Source: Stutzerimonas stutzeri (GTDB lineage: Bacteria; Pseudomonadota; Gammaproteobacteria; Pseudomonadales; Pseudomonadaceae). From it: a DNA stretch of 32,569 nt. The translations under genes were made by a program, and so were the position numbers. Every line of letters begins with the position of its first letter. The stretch's first letter is position 1. Shown piece after piece: positions 16,042 through 25,396 of this stretch. Where the stretch lies: positions 1 through 32,569 of the forward strand of contig NZ_JAMOIE010000057.1 of the NCBI RefSeq assembly GCF_024448935.1. The letters run 5' to 3'. The notes beneath the pieces are model-generated. The model ran no database searches and was not told the origin of the DNA. It saw only the letters and a list, made by a program, of their open reading frames with translations.

Positions 16042-16797
16042 ATGAATAGGATATCGGGAAAAGCGGCCATTATCACCGGAGGTGCGTTGGGAATGGGCAA
16101 GGCCCACAGCGAATTATTGGCAGCTGAAGGCGCCATCGTATTTGTTACCGACATCGACGAAGCCGGTGGCAATGCAACAGTCGAAGGCATTCGGAGCAGC
16201 GGAGGGCAAGCCAAATTCATCAAACATGATGCAGCGAGCGAAGCAGACTGGAATGCGGTCGTCGCAACCGTTAGGAAAGAGGTGGGCCGGCTCGATATTC
16301 TTGTCAACAACGCCGGCATCCTGATCATGAAGCCGGCACATGAGACCGAGCCTGCTGAATGGGACAAAGTTTTCAATGTCAATGTCAAGGGTGTCTACCT
16401 GGGTATCCGCGCCTGCGTGCCTTTGATGAAGGAAAGTGGGGGTGGGTCCATCGTCAATATTTCATCGATCTACGGGATCGTCGGTGCACCGTCGGCCGGC
16501 GCCTACATAGCCAGCAAGGGCGCGGTGCGTCTTATGACGAAATCCTGCGCCGTCGATCTGGTTCAATATGGCATTCGCGTTAATTCAATCCATCCCGGTG
16601 TTATCGATACGCCAATGACCCAGGATCTGCTGCGCGGCGATGCCGAAACGCGGGGTGCGCTGATGGGCCCTACCCTGTTCAGCCGACCGGGTCGGCCTGA
16701 GGAGGTATCAAAGGCTGTACTGTTCCTGGCATCCGATGAATCGTCCTTTATACATGGCTCGGAGGTCGTGGTAGACGGCGGTTACACTTGCAATTGA
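16042..16797 (+). CDS. chnA: Cyclohexanol/cyclopentanol dehydrogenase-like SDR
   Basis: A 251-residue classical NAD-dependent SDR. It has the cofactor motif ITGGALGMGKAH (11-22), VNNAGILIMKPAH with NNAG (89-92), Ser142 in NISSIYGIVGAP, Tyr155 and Lys159 in YIASKGAV, and the C-terminal SDESSFIHGSEVVVDGGYT. The combination of ALGMG, NNAGIL..KP, SSIYG.VGAP and HPGVIDTPMTQ strongly resembles cyclopentanol dehydrogenase CpnA and cyclohexanol dehydrogenase ChnA. It would oxidise the cyclic alcohol to the ketone used by the adjacent monooxygenase. The start has GGGAGGCG upstream. The symbol is given for role in this context; cpnA would be equally defensible. Confidence 0.88.
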   Translation: MNRISGKAAIITGGALGMGKAHSELLAAEGAIVFVTDIDEAGGNATVEGIRSSGGQAKFIKHDAASEADWNAVVATVRKEVGRLDILVNNAGILIMKPAHETEPAEWDKVFNVNVKGVYLGIRACVPLMKESGGGSIVNISSIYGIVGAPSAGAYIASKGAVRLMTKSCAVDLVQYGIRVNSIHPGVIDTPMTQDLLRGDAETRGALMGPTLFSRPGRPEEVSKAVLFLASDESSFIHGSEVVVDGGYTCN

Positions 16798-16956
16798 GCT
16801 GTCTGGCGCCGAACGGAGCAGCCCAGAAACCCGTTTAATCGTGACCGCCAGCGAAAATCCGAGTCGGTGCGCACTTTAGGCGTTCTACCAGAACCGTACC
16901 GACCTGGATTTATTGGGGATGATTCTTGCAAAAAAAGTATTTAAGGGAGCGTGAAA

Positions 16957-17081
16957 ATGATCACGTGTCACCCGGATTACGCGCTCGGCGGGCGTCGACA
17001 GTCGGGTTTCGGGCATGAAGGCGGGATGAGGGGCTGGAAGCCTATCTAATCCATAAGTTCGTTGCGGAAACTGAAATCTGA
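16957..17081 (+). pseudogene. Aldehyde dehydrogenase C-terminal relic
   Basis: From about 16966 the frame reads ALGGRRQSGFGHEGGM, the conserved GG.kqSG.G.EGG block at the end of aldehyde dehydrogenases. After a one-base loss near 17026 it continues GLEAYLIHKFVAETEI to a TGA at 17079-17081. Only about 35-40 codons remain and the catalytic domain is absent. It is the tail of a gene distinct from the intact aldehyde dehydrogenase at 17584 (whose matching block reads ESGMGSEGGMEG), so the cluster once held two. Its stop overlaps the ribosome site of the zinc alcohol dehydrogenase remnant that follows. Confidence 0.75.
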
Positions 17082-17091
17082 GGAGACGACA

Positions 17092-17390
17092 ATGAAGTGC
17101 TTATCCCTAATCGAGTTCGGCAAACCGCTGGTATCGGAAGCTCGTTCCGATCCAATAGTTACTGGCTCCGAAATTTTGTTGCGCGTAACTGCCAATGGTG
17201 GTTTGTCACAGCGATCACCATATCCGGGAGGGATGCTTATAAGCTGGGCCATGGTCAGACGATGAAGTTTGCTGACCGTGGCTTAAAGCTGCCTGTTGTG
17301 ATGGGCCACGAACCCATGGGACGCATCATCGCGGCGGGGCTCGAAGCCGGCGACCCGGAGCGGGACAAAGATTTCATTGTTTATCCATAA
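17092..17390 (+). pseudogene. Zinc-dependent alcohol dehydrogenase, N-terminal remnant (ChnD-like)
   Basis: The ATG at 17092, preceded by GAGGAGACGAC, opens MKCLSLIEFGKPLVSEARSD and then ILLRVTANG, a normal start for a GroES-like alcohol dehydrogenase domain. The next block should carry the catalytic zinc ligands (CGVCHSD). Here CHSD can be read only across frame changes near 17195-17213. Homology resumes in another frame as YKLGHGQTMKFADRGLKLPV and VMGHEPMGRIIAAG, carrying the GHE zinc motif, and stops at TAA 17388-17390 after FIVYP. The Rossmann domain is absent and the next gene starts at 17584. The family fits 6-hydroxyhexanoate dehydrogenase (ChnD), the step expected between the lactone hydrolase and the aldehyde dehydrogenase. 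It cannot be functional. Confidence 0.82.
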
Positions 17391-17583
17391 TATATCAACG
17401 CGGGGCCTATATTCCGCATCGCCATTCGACCGTCCGGCCACTGCATTCTCTCGGGTGTTGACGAGCTGGCTTGTCGTCGGTCTGATGCTGCGCTGGGTGA
17501 GGAAAGTACATTCCAACTAATACAATGGCTTATCAGGGACCGAGCAATTCGCTTGTCACAACTAAACAAGTGAGGAAAAGATA

Positions 17584-19014
17584 ATGACTCGACCTACTTT
17601 TATTCTGAACGGAGAGTCTCGGGACATGGGAACCCTGGGCACCTTGCCATTAATGGATCCGGCGACCGAAACCGTTATTGCCCAAATTCCAAAAGCGGGC
17701 CGGGCTGAGGCGATTGATGCCGCGCAACTTGCTGCGGAAGGCTTTATTGAATGGTCCGCGGTTTCGCCTTTTGAACGAAGCAGGATCCTTCGCGCCGCCG
17801 CCGCGATCATGCGGGAAGAAGCGGATGCCGCCGCCGCTGATATGACTCGCGAGCAGGGTAAGCCCTTGAGGCAGGCGCGGGGTGAATGGATGATTTCTGC
17901 CGAGAGTCTCGAATGGTTTGCCGAAGAGGGGCGTCGTACCTACGGTCGCCTTATTCCGGCGCGGTCGGCCAATATGACATGTGCCGTGCATCAGCGACCC
18001 ATCGGGCCGGTAGCGGCCTTTACTCCATGGAATTTCCCCGCTTTTACGCCGATGCAGAAGCTCGCTCCGGCGTTGGCGGCTGGCTGCTCCGTGGTTTTGA
18101 AACCTGCTGAAGAAACGCCCATGACAGCGTGGCGCATCTGTCGAGCGCTGCTTGCCGCGGGATTGCCGCCCAAGGCTATTGGATTAATTTGGGGCGACCC
18201 AGCTGAAATTTCCGATGCGCTAATTGAAGCTCCTGAAATCCGCAAGGTTTCCCTGACCGGCTCCATCCGCGTTGGCCGCTTGATCGCTAGCGCCGCCGGC
18301 AGAGAGCTCAAGAAAGTCACTATGGAGTTGGGCGGTCATGCGCCGGTGATCATTGCTCGCGATGCCGATCTATCCCGACTGATTCCATTGGCGGCAGAAT
18401 GGAAATTCCGGAACGCGGGGCAGGTATGCGTTTCGCCGACTCGCTTTTTGGTCGAGGCACCACTTTATGACGACTTTGTTGCTGGTATGGCGGAGGCGGC
18501 TGAGAAAATTGTCGTAGGTAATGGGGCGAATCCGAACACCGTCATGGGGCCATTGGCAACCGCGGCACAGCTGACGAAGGTGTGTGCACTTTACGACGAC
18601 GCTGTCGGCAAGGGCGGTCGTGTCGTTGCTGGCGGGAAGCGAATCGGCAATCACGGCTGGTTCTTTTCTCCTACCGTCCTTGCGGATATGACTGTAGAGA
18701 TGCGTGCCATGAACGAAGAGCCCTTCGGCCCGCTGGCGCTGGTGATGAAGGTCGACAATATTGACGCAGCCCTGGCTGAGGCGAACCGGCTGCCAGTCGG
18801 GCTCGCTTCATATGCCTTTACGGAGTGTTCCCGGACGCGGCATCGCATTATTTCGGGCATTAAGGCTGGGATGCTGGGCGTCAATCATTTTGCCTTGGCG
18901 ATGCCCGAGACGCCTTTCGGCGGTGTGCTTGAAAGCGGAATGGGGTCGGAAGGGGGAATGGAAGGCATAAATGCCTATCTAACTCCATTTCTGGTCACCG
19001 CACAGGAATCATGA
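17584..19014 (+). CDS. NAD(P)-dependent aldehyde dehydrogenase (succinate-semialdehyde / 6-oxohexanoate dehydrogenase-like)
   Basis: A 476-residue aldehyde dehydrogenase, full length. Cofactor and catalytic blocks are FTPWNFPAFTPMQKLAPALA (146-165), KPAEETPM (173-180), SLTGSIRVGRLIA (223-235), Glu248 in MELGGHAPVII, and the nucleophile Cys282 in NAGQVCVSPTR. Near the C-terminus are NEEPFGPLALV and MPETPFGGVLESGMGSEGGM. The sequence type is that of succinate-semialdehyde dehydrogenases, to which 6-oxohexanoate dehydrogenase ChnE is also similar. In this cluster it would oxidise the aldehyde acid to the dicarboxylate (adipate if the ring has six carbons). The start follows GTGAGGAAAAGATA. Its presumed partner, the alcohol dehydrogenase just upstream, is broken. 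Confidence 0.9.
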   Translation: MTRPTFILNGESRDMGTLGTLPLMDPATETVIAQIPKAGRAEAIDAAQLAAEGFIEWSAVSPFERSRILRAAAAIMREEADAAAADMTREQGKPLRQARGEWMISAESLEWFAEEGRRTYGRLIPARSANMTCAVHQRPIGPVAAFTPWNFPAFTPMQKLAPALAAGCSVVLKPAEETPMTAWRICRALLAAGLPPKAIGLIWGDPAEISDALIEAPEIRKVSLTGSIRVGRLIASAAGRELKKVTMELGGHAPVIIARDADLSRLIPLAAEWKFRNAGQVCVSPTRFLVEAPLYDDFVAGMAEAAEKIVVGNGANPNTVMGPLATAAQLTKVCALYDDAVGKGGRVVAGGKRIGNHGWFFSPTVLADMTVEMRAMNEEPFGPLALVMKVDNIDAALAEANRLPVGLASYAFTECSRTRHRIISGIKAGMLGVNHFALAMPETPFGGVLESGMGSEGGMEGINAYLTPFLVTAQES

Positions 19015-19460
19015 TGAAAACACCGAGCGGTTCGGAAAGTCTGCAGAAACCAACATCAATGCTGTTCGCCCTTGTCTAGTGAGGATGAACAAGTACAGTA
19101 AAAATTAGGTTCCAGATGTCTCCTTCGCACATGTACCGGACGAATGCATTAAAAATTATGCCACACCCTCCCCACTTCCCTAGTTGTCTTAGAGACCATG
19201 ACCTGGTCGTTCCGCCCGGATGGAGGCGATTGAGGTGTATAGAAATCCCAGTCCTGCAGTCTAGGAAACTCAGTTTCAGACGGTTTGATTTTCGCCGTCA
19301 CCTCGCGCTCGCGTCATTATGCTTGGCATCGAGTGTGTTTTACATCCTGTCTTCGGCTGGCGCCTTTTCGGCAGATTCCGTTTTCAGCGGCGCGGCGGTG
19401 ATCAGTCTGATCGCTTTCATCCGCTACCGGGGACCGGTGGCCAGTCATTGTGAATTGAAA
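19015..19460. other. Right margin of the low-GC block, no clear gene
   Basis: About 450 bases without a convincing gene. A 132-codon frame from 19116 has an uninformative first half; its part at about 19295-19440 reads HLALASLCLASSVFYILSSA and SGAAVISLIAFIRYRGP, two hydrophobic segments that could be a relic of a membrane transporter. I cannot assign a family. The frame runs into the CaiB relic, and its ribosome site is poor. No insertion-sequence ends were recognised. Confidence 0.35.
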
Positions 19461-19545
19461 GGAAGGCTGCATGAACGCCCATCTCACCACGCTGGACGGA
19501 CTGCGCGTGCTTGACCTGTAGCGGGTGCCCGTCGGCCCCTGGGCG
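19461..19545 (+). pseudogene. Relic of a CaiB-type CoA-transferase gene start (diverged repeat of 19636-19725)
   Basis: GGAAGGCTGC followed by ATG at 19471 opens MNAHLTTLDGLRVLDL and hits a TAG at codon 17, after which RVPVGPWA can still be read. This parallels the intact gene 175 bases downstream, which begins GGAAGGCTGC, ATG, MNVHPTALDGLRVLDL, SRVLAGPWA. The two stretches are clearly related over about 85 bases but differ at many positions. The upstream copy is therefore a diverged paralogue fragment rather than a fresh tandem duplication. Confidence 0.85.
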
Positions 19546-19645
19546 CCGCCGCCGGGTGTGCACGTACTTTTTGATGTATTGCTTTGCGAATACGCCCTCC
19601 GTGGGCATGCTTTTGCGAATTATTGAATCGATGAAGGAAGGCTGC

Positions 19646-20899
19646 ATGAACGTTCATCCCACCGCGCTGGACGGCCTGCGCGTGCTCGACCTGTCGCGGG
19701 TGCTCGCCGGTCCCTGGGCGACGCAGATGCTCGGCGACCTGGGCGCCCAGGTGATCAAGGTGGAAAGCCCCTCGGGAGGCGACGACACCCGCCGCTGGGG
19801 TCCGCCGTTCCTCGAGCGGGGCGAAGGTCCCTGGGACGCCGCCTACTACTTCTGCACCAACCGCAACAAGCGGGCGATCGCGGTGGATTTCGCCCAGCCG
19901 GAAGGCGCCAACATCCTCCTCCGGCTGGCGGCCCAGGCGGACGTGCTGGTGGAGAACTTCAAGGTCGGCACCCTGGCCCGCTACGGGCTGGACTACGCCA
20001 GCCTGCAGGCGCTCAACCCGCGGCTGGTGTATTGCTCGATCACCGGCTTCGGCCAGACCGGCCCCTACGCCGGGCGCGGCGGCTACGACTTCCTGGTGCA
20101 GGGCATGAGCGGCCTGATGAGCGTTACCGGGCGGCCGGACGAGGAGTCCGGCGGCGGGCCGATGAAGGTCGGCATTCCGGCCAGCGACCTGTTCTGCGGG
20201 CTGTACGCCGCGGTGTCGATCCTCGCCGCGCTGCACCACCGGCACGCCAGCGGGGAAGGGCAGCACATCGACTGCGCGCTGCTCGACAGCCAGGTCGCCC
20301 TACTGGCCAATCAAGCAATGAACTACCTGATCGGCGGCCAGGTGCCCCGCCGGCTGGGCAACGCCCACCCGAACGTGGTGCCGTACCGCGACTTCGCCGC
20401 CGCCGACGACTACATCCTGGTGGCCTGCGGCAGCGACGGGCAGTTCCGCGCGTTGTGTCGCCTGCTCGATCGCCAGGAGCTGGCCGCAGACCCGCGTTAT
20501 GCCAGCAATGCCGGGCGCAGCGCGAACCGTCGCAAGCTGGAGCTGGAGCTGGCCCACGCCATCGCCCGCTGGCCAGCCGCCGAGCTGCTGGCGGCCATGG
20601 CTCGCGAAGGCGTGCCGGGCGGGCCGATCAACCGTCTCGATCAGACGTTGGCGGATCCGCAGGTGCAGGCCCGGGAGCTGTTGCAGACGCTGCAGCGCGA
20701 CGACGGCACGCCGGTGACGGTGATCGGCTACCCGGCGCGGCTGTCGCGAACGCCGGCGAGTTACCGGCAGGCGCCGCCGCGCTTTGCACAGGACACCCTC
20801 GAAGTGCTGAGGGAAACACTCGGACTGGACGCGGACGAGTTGGCGGCACTAGTGGCGCGCGGCGTGCTGGCGGCCGCCACAGCCCCGCGCAGCGGTTGA
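19646..20899 (+). CDS. CaiB/BaiF-type (class III) CoA-transferase
   Basis: A 417-residue class III CoA-transferase, moving CoA from a donor such as succinyl-CoA to an organic acid. It begins ALDGLRVLDLSRVLAGPWAT, the standard family start. It continues with LGDLGAQVIKVESPSGGDDT, RNKRAIAVDFAQPEGANILL, YCSITGFGQTGPYAGRGGYD (the G.G..GPy..r.gyD block) and MKVGIPASDLFCGLYAAVSI, which carries the conserved active-site Asp region. The length is full. The start at 19646 has GGAAGG upstream and matches the family N-terminus; upstream in-frame ATGs at 19511 and 19631 add non-homologous residues. Very GC-rich like the MaoC/ACAD genes on the other side of the catabolic block, it probably belonged to the same operon. 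It could activate a dicarboxylate for beta-oxidation. Confidence 0.93.
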   Translation: MNVHPTALDGLRVLDLSRVLAGPWATQMLGDLGAQVIKVESPSGGDDTRRWGPPFLERGEGPWDAAYYFCTNRNKRAIAVDFAQPEGANILLRLAAQADVLVENFKVGTLARYGLDYASLQALNPRLVYCSITGFGQTGPYAGRGGYDFLVQGMSGLMSVTGRPDEESGGGPMKVGIPASDLFCGLYAAVSILAALHHRHASGEGQHIDCALLDSQVALLANQAMNYLIGGQVPRRLGNAHPNVVPYRDFAAADDYILVACGSDGQFRALCRLLDRQELAADPRYASNAGRSANRRKLELELAHAIARWPAAELLAAMAREGVPGGPINRLDQTLADPQVQARELLQTLQRDDGTPVTVIGYPARLSRTPASYRQAPPRFAQDTLEVLRETLGLDADELAALVARGVLAAATAPRSG

Positions 20900-20902
20900 G
20901 GC

Positions 20903-20924
20903 GCGCGGCGCCTGCGGGCCGCGC
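20903..20924 (+). terminator. Stem-loop after the CoA-transferase gene
   Basis: GCGCGGC (20903-20909) pairs with GCCGCGC (20918-20924) across 8 bases, four bases after the stop codon. There is no T-run, so it may act as a weak terminator or 3'-end stabiliser. Confidence 0.35.
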
Positions 20925-20972
20925 AGCGGCGCAGCGCTCGTCCCCCGGTAGGGGCCTGGCCATTGCCCGTGC

Positions 20973-21111
20973 ACCGGCCGCCGCGCCGGCGCCATCCAGA
21001 GCCTGCTGGCCACCACCAGACTGAACGGCATCGAGCCTGCCGCCTGGCTCAGGACACCCTGGAAAACTGCCTACCTGGCCCAACAGCCGGCTCGATGAGC
21101 TGCTGCCCCTC
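20973..21111 (+). mobile_element. IS66-family transposase (TnpC) C-terminal remnant
   Basis: The plus strand reads TGRRAGAIQSLLATTRLNGI and then EPAAWL. After one missing base near 21050 it gives DTLE, and after another near 21065 it gives LPTWPNSRLDELLPL. This is the C-terminal tail of IS66 TnpC transposases, where a.aiqSLl.T.klNG.dP..wL.d.LekLp.wp.sridELLP is conserved. About 45 codons survive, with two small deletions. The rest of the element, including its tnpA/tnpB genes and terminal repeats, is not visible. It marks past IS66 activity beside the CoA-transferase gene. Confidence 0.8.
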
Positions 21112-21396
21112 GGCGCCTCAACTGAGTAAAGGTGGGACGGCTGAACGTTCGAACGACTGAGCTGTTCAATCTTTCACGCAACAGATCAGGACCAATGACA
21201 TGCCCGACCCAAAGACGAGCCGAATGCTGGAGAAAGCCCCCTCGAGTAACCGGCGGCACCTGTTCCATTGGTTGCAGAGGGCCCTTCGCCAGGCAGCGTA
21301 CTGGACAATTCGATCGGCCCAGCCTAAAAAGACGCACCTCGAACTCGGTAGCGCATAGTGCTAGTCAGCAGTCGTATTTTTAAAAGCAGGTAGATC
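21112..21396. other. Non-coding stretch after the IS66 remnant
   Basis: Nothing convincing is encoded in these 285 bases. The segment just upstream of 21397 includes the AAAAGCAGGTAGATC leader of the small membrane-protein gene. Confidence 0.4.
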
Positions 21397-21525
21397 GTGA
21401 AAGAGAAAAAGCCAATAGACCCTGTTCGGCAAGCCGAAAAAAACCGTGCGCATCGGATCGGCTGGGCAATCGCCGTGGCCGGCATCGTCGCCGGTTTCAT
21501 TCTGGTAATGATGAAGCCGACGTGA
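21397..21525 (+). CDS. Small single-pass membrane protein, 42 residues
   Basis: GTG at 21397, preceded by AGCAGGTAG, opens a 42-codon frame. It starts with a charged cytoplasmic-type segment (KEKKPIDPVRQAEKNRAHR) and continues with one hydrophobic helix (IGWAIAVAGIVAGFILVMM), ending KPT. The Lys/Arg-rich N-terminus followed by a single helix predicts an inner-membrane protein with the N-terminus inside. Clean composition and a sensible start argue that it is real, although no family function is known to me. It lies convergent to the TrmH-family gene. Confidence 0.6.
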   Translation: MKEKKPIDPVRQAEKNRAHRIGWAIAVAGIVAGFILVMMKPT

Positions 21526-21611
21526 CTTGGCTCGGCTTATCCTTGAGGCCTGCCGGTTCACCCACCGGTTACTGCGTCTATGGCTCGCCCAGACAGGCCA
21601 CTAGCATTCGA

Positions 21612-22103
21612 TTAGGTGGTTTGTTGTACTTGACGTCCAAACCCGGGGCCCGAGCGGGTGTTATTGCCCTTGGCCAGGCGGTCGTAGAGCACCACGTTGA
21701 CCGTTGCCGCCAAATTCATGCAACCGCTGGTGGGGATGTAGACCACGTCTTCGCACCAGTCCCGGATCTCCTGGCTCAGCGAGCCATCTTCTGCCCCGAA
21801 GATGTACAACGCGCGATCTGGATGTGTGTACTCGGGAAGAGGGCGCGCACCTTCGACCAGTTCCACCGCGACCGGCACGCAACCGAGTGGCAGGATCTTG
21901 CGCAGGTCATCGATGTTGATCAGCGGGATGTCCTGATGGACTTTCTTGGTGTCGGTGACGAAATCCCTGGCGCGGTCATAGCGGGTCCCGGTGTAGAACA
22001 CTGAAGCGGCGCCATAGCAGCCCGCCGCACGCATGACCGCCCCCACGTTGGTGGGTGATTTCGGATTGCTCAGGCCGATGCAGGCATATCGTTTGTTGCT
22101 CAC
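21612..22103 (-). CDS. TrmH/SpoU-family RNA methyltransferase
   Basis: A 163-residue SAM-dependent RNA ribose methyltransferase with the trefoil-knot SPOUT fold. Motif 1 is NPKSPTNVGAVMRAAGCYGA (near the start), with the conserved Asn and Arg. Motif 2 is LYIFGAEDGSLSQ. Motif 3 is YIPTSGCMNLAATVNVVLYD, which forms the knot and binds SAM. Length equals the catalytic domain alone, as in TrmL-like enzymes, without the N-terminal RNA-binding domain of RlmB. The target nucleotide cannot be predicted. GTG at 22103 is taken as start because the family begins there (SNKRYACIGL) with GAGG upstream; an upstream ATG at 22223 would add 40 unrelated residues. Confidence 0.88.
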   Translation of the reverse strand: MSNKRYACIGLSNPKSPTNVGAVMRAAGCYGAASVFYTGTRYDRARDFVTDTKKVHQDIPLINIDDLRKILPLGCVPVAVELVEGARPLPEYTHPDRALYIFGAEDGSLSQEIRDWCEDVVYIPTSGCMNLAATVNVVLYDRLAKGNNTRSGPGFGRQVQQTT

Positions 22104-22354
22104 AGGGGAAGCCTCGCGCCGGAAACGCGCAAGTATACGGGACAGCTCGTTGGAGGTCGGCTCGAGTCGCCTGCTGCGATCAAGGGATGAGTTTGTTTGC
22201 GCGCAGCTTGGCGCAAACCGCAAAAAAAAATGCAGGATTTACGCTTACCCGCAATGACACAGAGTGCGAACCTATCGCGATGATAGGCAAATTTGCTGTT
22301 CAGCGCTCTGCATGCTTCGAAGCACCATGAGGTCGCTTGATAGCAGCATTTTTA

Positions 22355-22370
22355 AATCTTTTAGAAGATT
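22355..22370 (+). promoter_or_regulatory. Palindrome in the katG promoter region
   Basis: AATCTT-TTAG-AAGATT is a perfect inverted repeat about 110 bases upstream of katG, in an AT-rich stretch of an otherwise GC-rich region. ATAG tetramers flank it (near 22340 and 22371), loosely reminiscent of OxyR sites, but the CTAT halves are missing. It is an operator candidate only. Confidence 0.3.
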
Positions 22371-22377
22371 ATAGTGA

Positions 22378-24711
<2,334 letters not shown>

Positions 24712-24718
24712 GCCTTTC

Positions 24719-24742
24719 GACGGCGCCTTCACGGGCGCCGTC
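24719..24742 (+). terminator. Stem-loop downstream of katG
   Basis: GACGGCGCC (24719-24727) pairs perfectly with GGCGCCGTC (24734-24742) across a 6-base loop, 8 bases after the katG stop. The tail lacks a T-run, so it is a probable but not classical intrinsic terminator. Confidence 0.6.
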
Positions 24743-24749
24743 TGAAGCG

Positions 24750-25065
24750 CTACTCGGTACGCAAGCGACCCACCAACTGCTTGGCTTGGGTGCGCTGCTG
24801 AGTTCGCGCTGCTCTCGACTTCCGTTGCCTGTCCCGACACATGACGGACCGCGTCGTTGATGACGACTACGTGTCGGTTGATCTCTTCCGTCACCAGGTG
24901 CTCCTCGATGGCGGTAGCGATCTGCGCGGTCATGTCGCGAATCATCTGCACGGCACCCCTCGATATTCCCGAAAGCTCCCTCGACCTCTCCGGCCCGCTC
25001 GATCGCCTTGGTTGACTCGGACAGACTGCTATCCATGCTCACCGTCACTTCGGAGGTGCGGCTGA
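24750..25065 (-). pseudogene. Methyl-accepting chemotaxis protein, C-terminal remnant
   Basis: On the minus strand, over several frames, the sequence reads SEVTVSMDSSLSESTKAIER, ELSGISRGAVQMIRDMTAQI, ATAIEEHLVTEEINRHVVVI and NDAVRHVSGQATEVESSANS. After a slip near 24800 it reads QRTQAKQLVGRLRTE, ending in TAG at 24750-24752. This is the methylation helix and C-terminal tail of a chemoreceptor signalling domain (IA.AieEq...teeInr is the hallmark). The conserved hairpin tip and the entire sensor and membrane part are missing, and at least two frameshifts are present. Confidence 0.82.
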
Positions 25066-25396
25066 CCGGCAGGTTGGCCGGCGCAGATTTCGAGCGGCAC
25101 CAGGCGACACAACCTGTCGCAGCGTCCGAACTTGTTGACCACTGCATTTCACTCAGTCAGCTAGGCACTCTGGCCTATGGCTATTTCCGGCGCAAATAAA
25201 TGAAAGGGGCCGCTGAATTGTCTACTGGAGGCAGGGCCCTGTGCTGATGAATTCAACCGTTCGGTTTATGGTTGGTGGACAAACCGCCGGCTATCTTACC
25301 GGTGCCGTGCCGCAACCGGTCCGTATTCCCCGATCCTCGGCGGATTGGTCGTGGGGACAGGATGTGAACCACTATTTCCTCGAATGGAGCTACAAC

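Noticed and set aside
20032..21024. 330-codon frame overlapping the CoA-transferase
   Set aside because: It is an Arg/Gly/Pro-rich shadow without motifs; only its last few codons coincide with the IS66 remnant region, which is read in its own frames.
22335..22375. OxyR binding site upstream of katG
   Set aside because: ATAG halves are present but the matching CTAT halves and spacing are not, so only a palindrome is reported.
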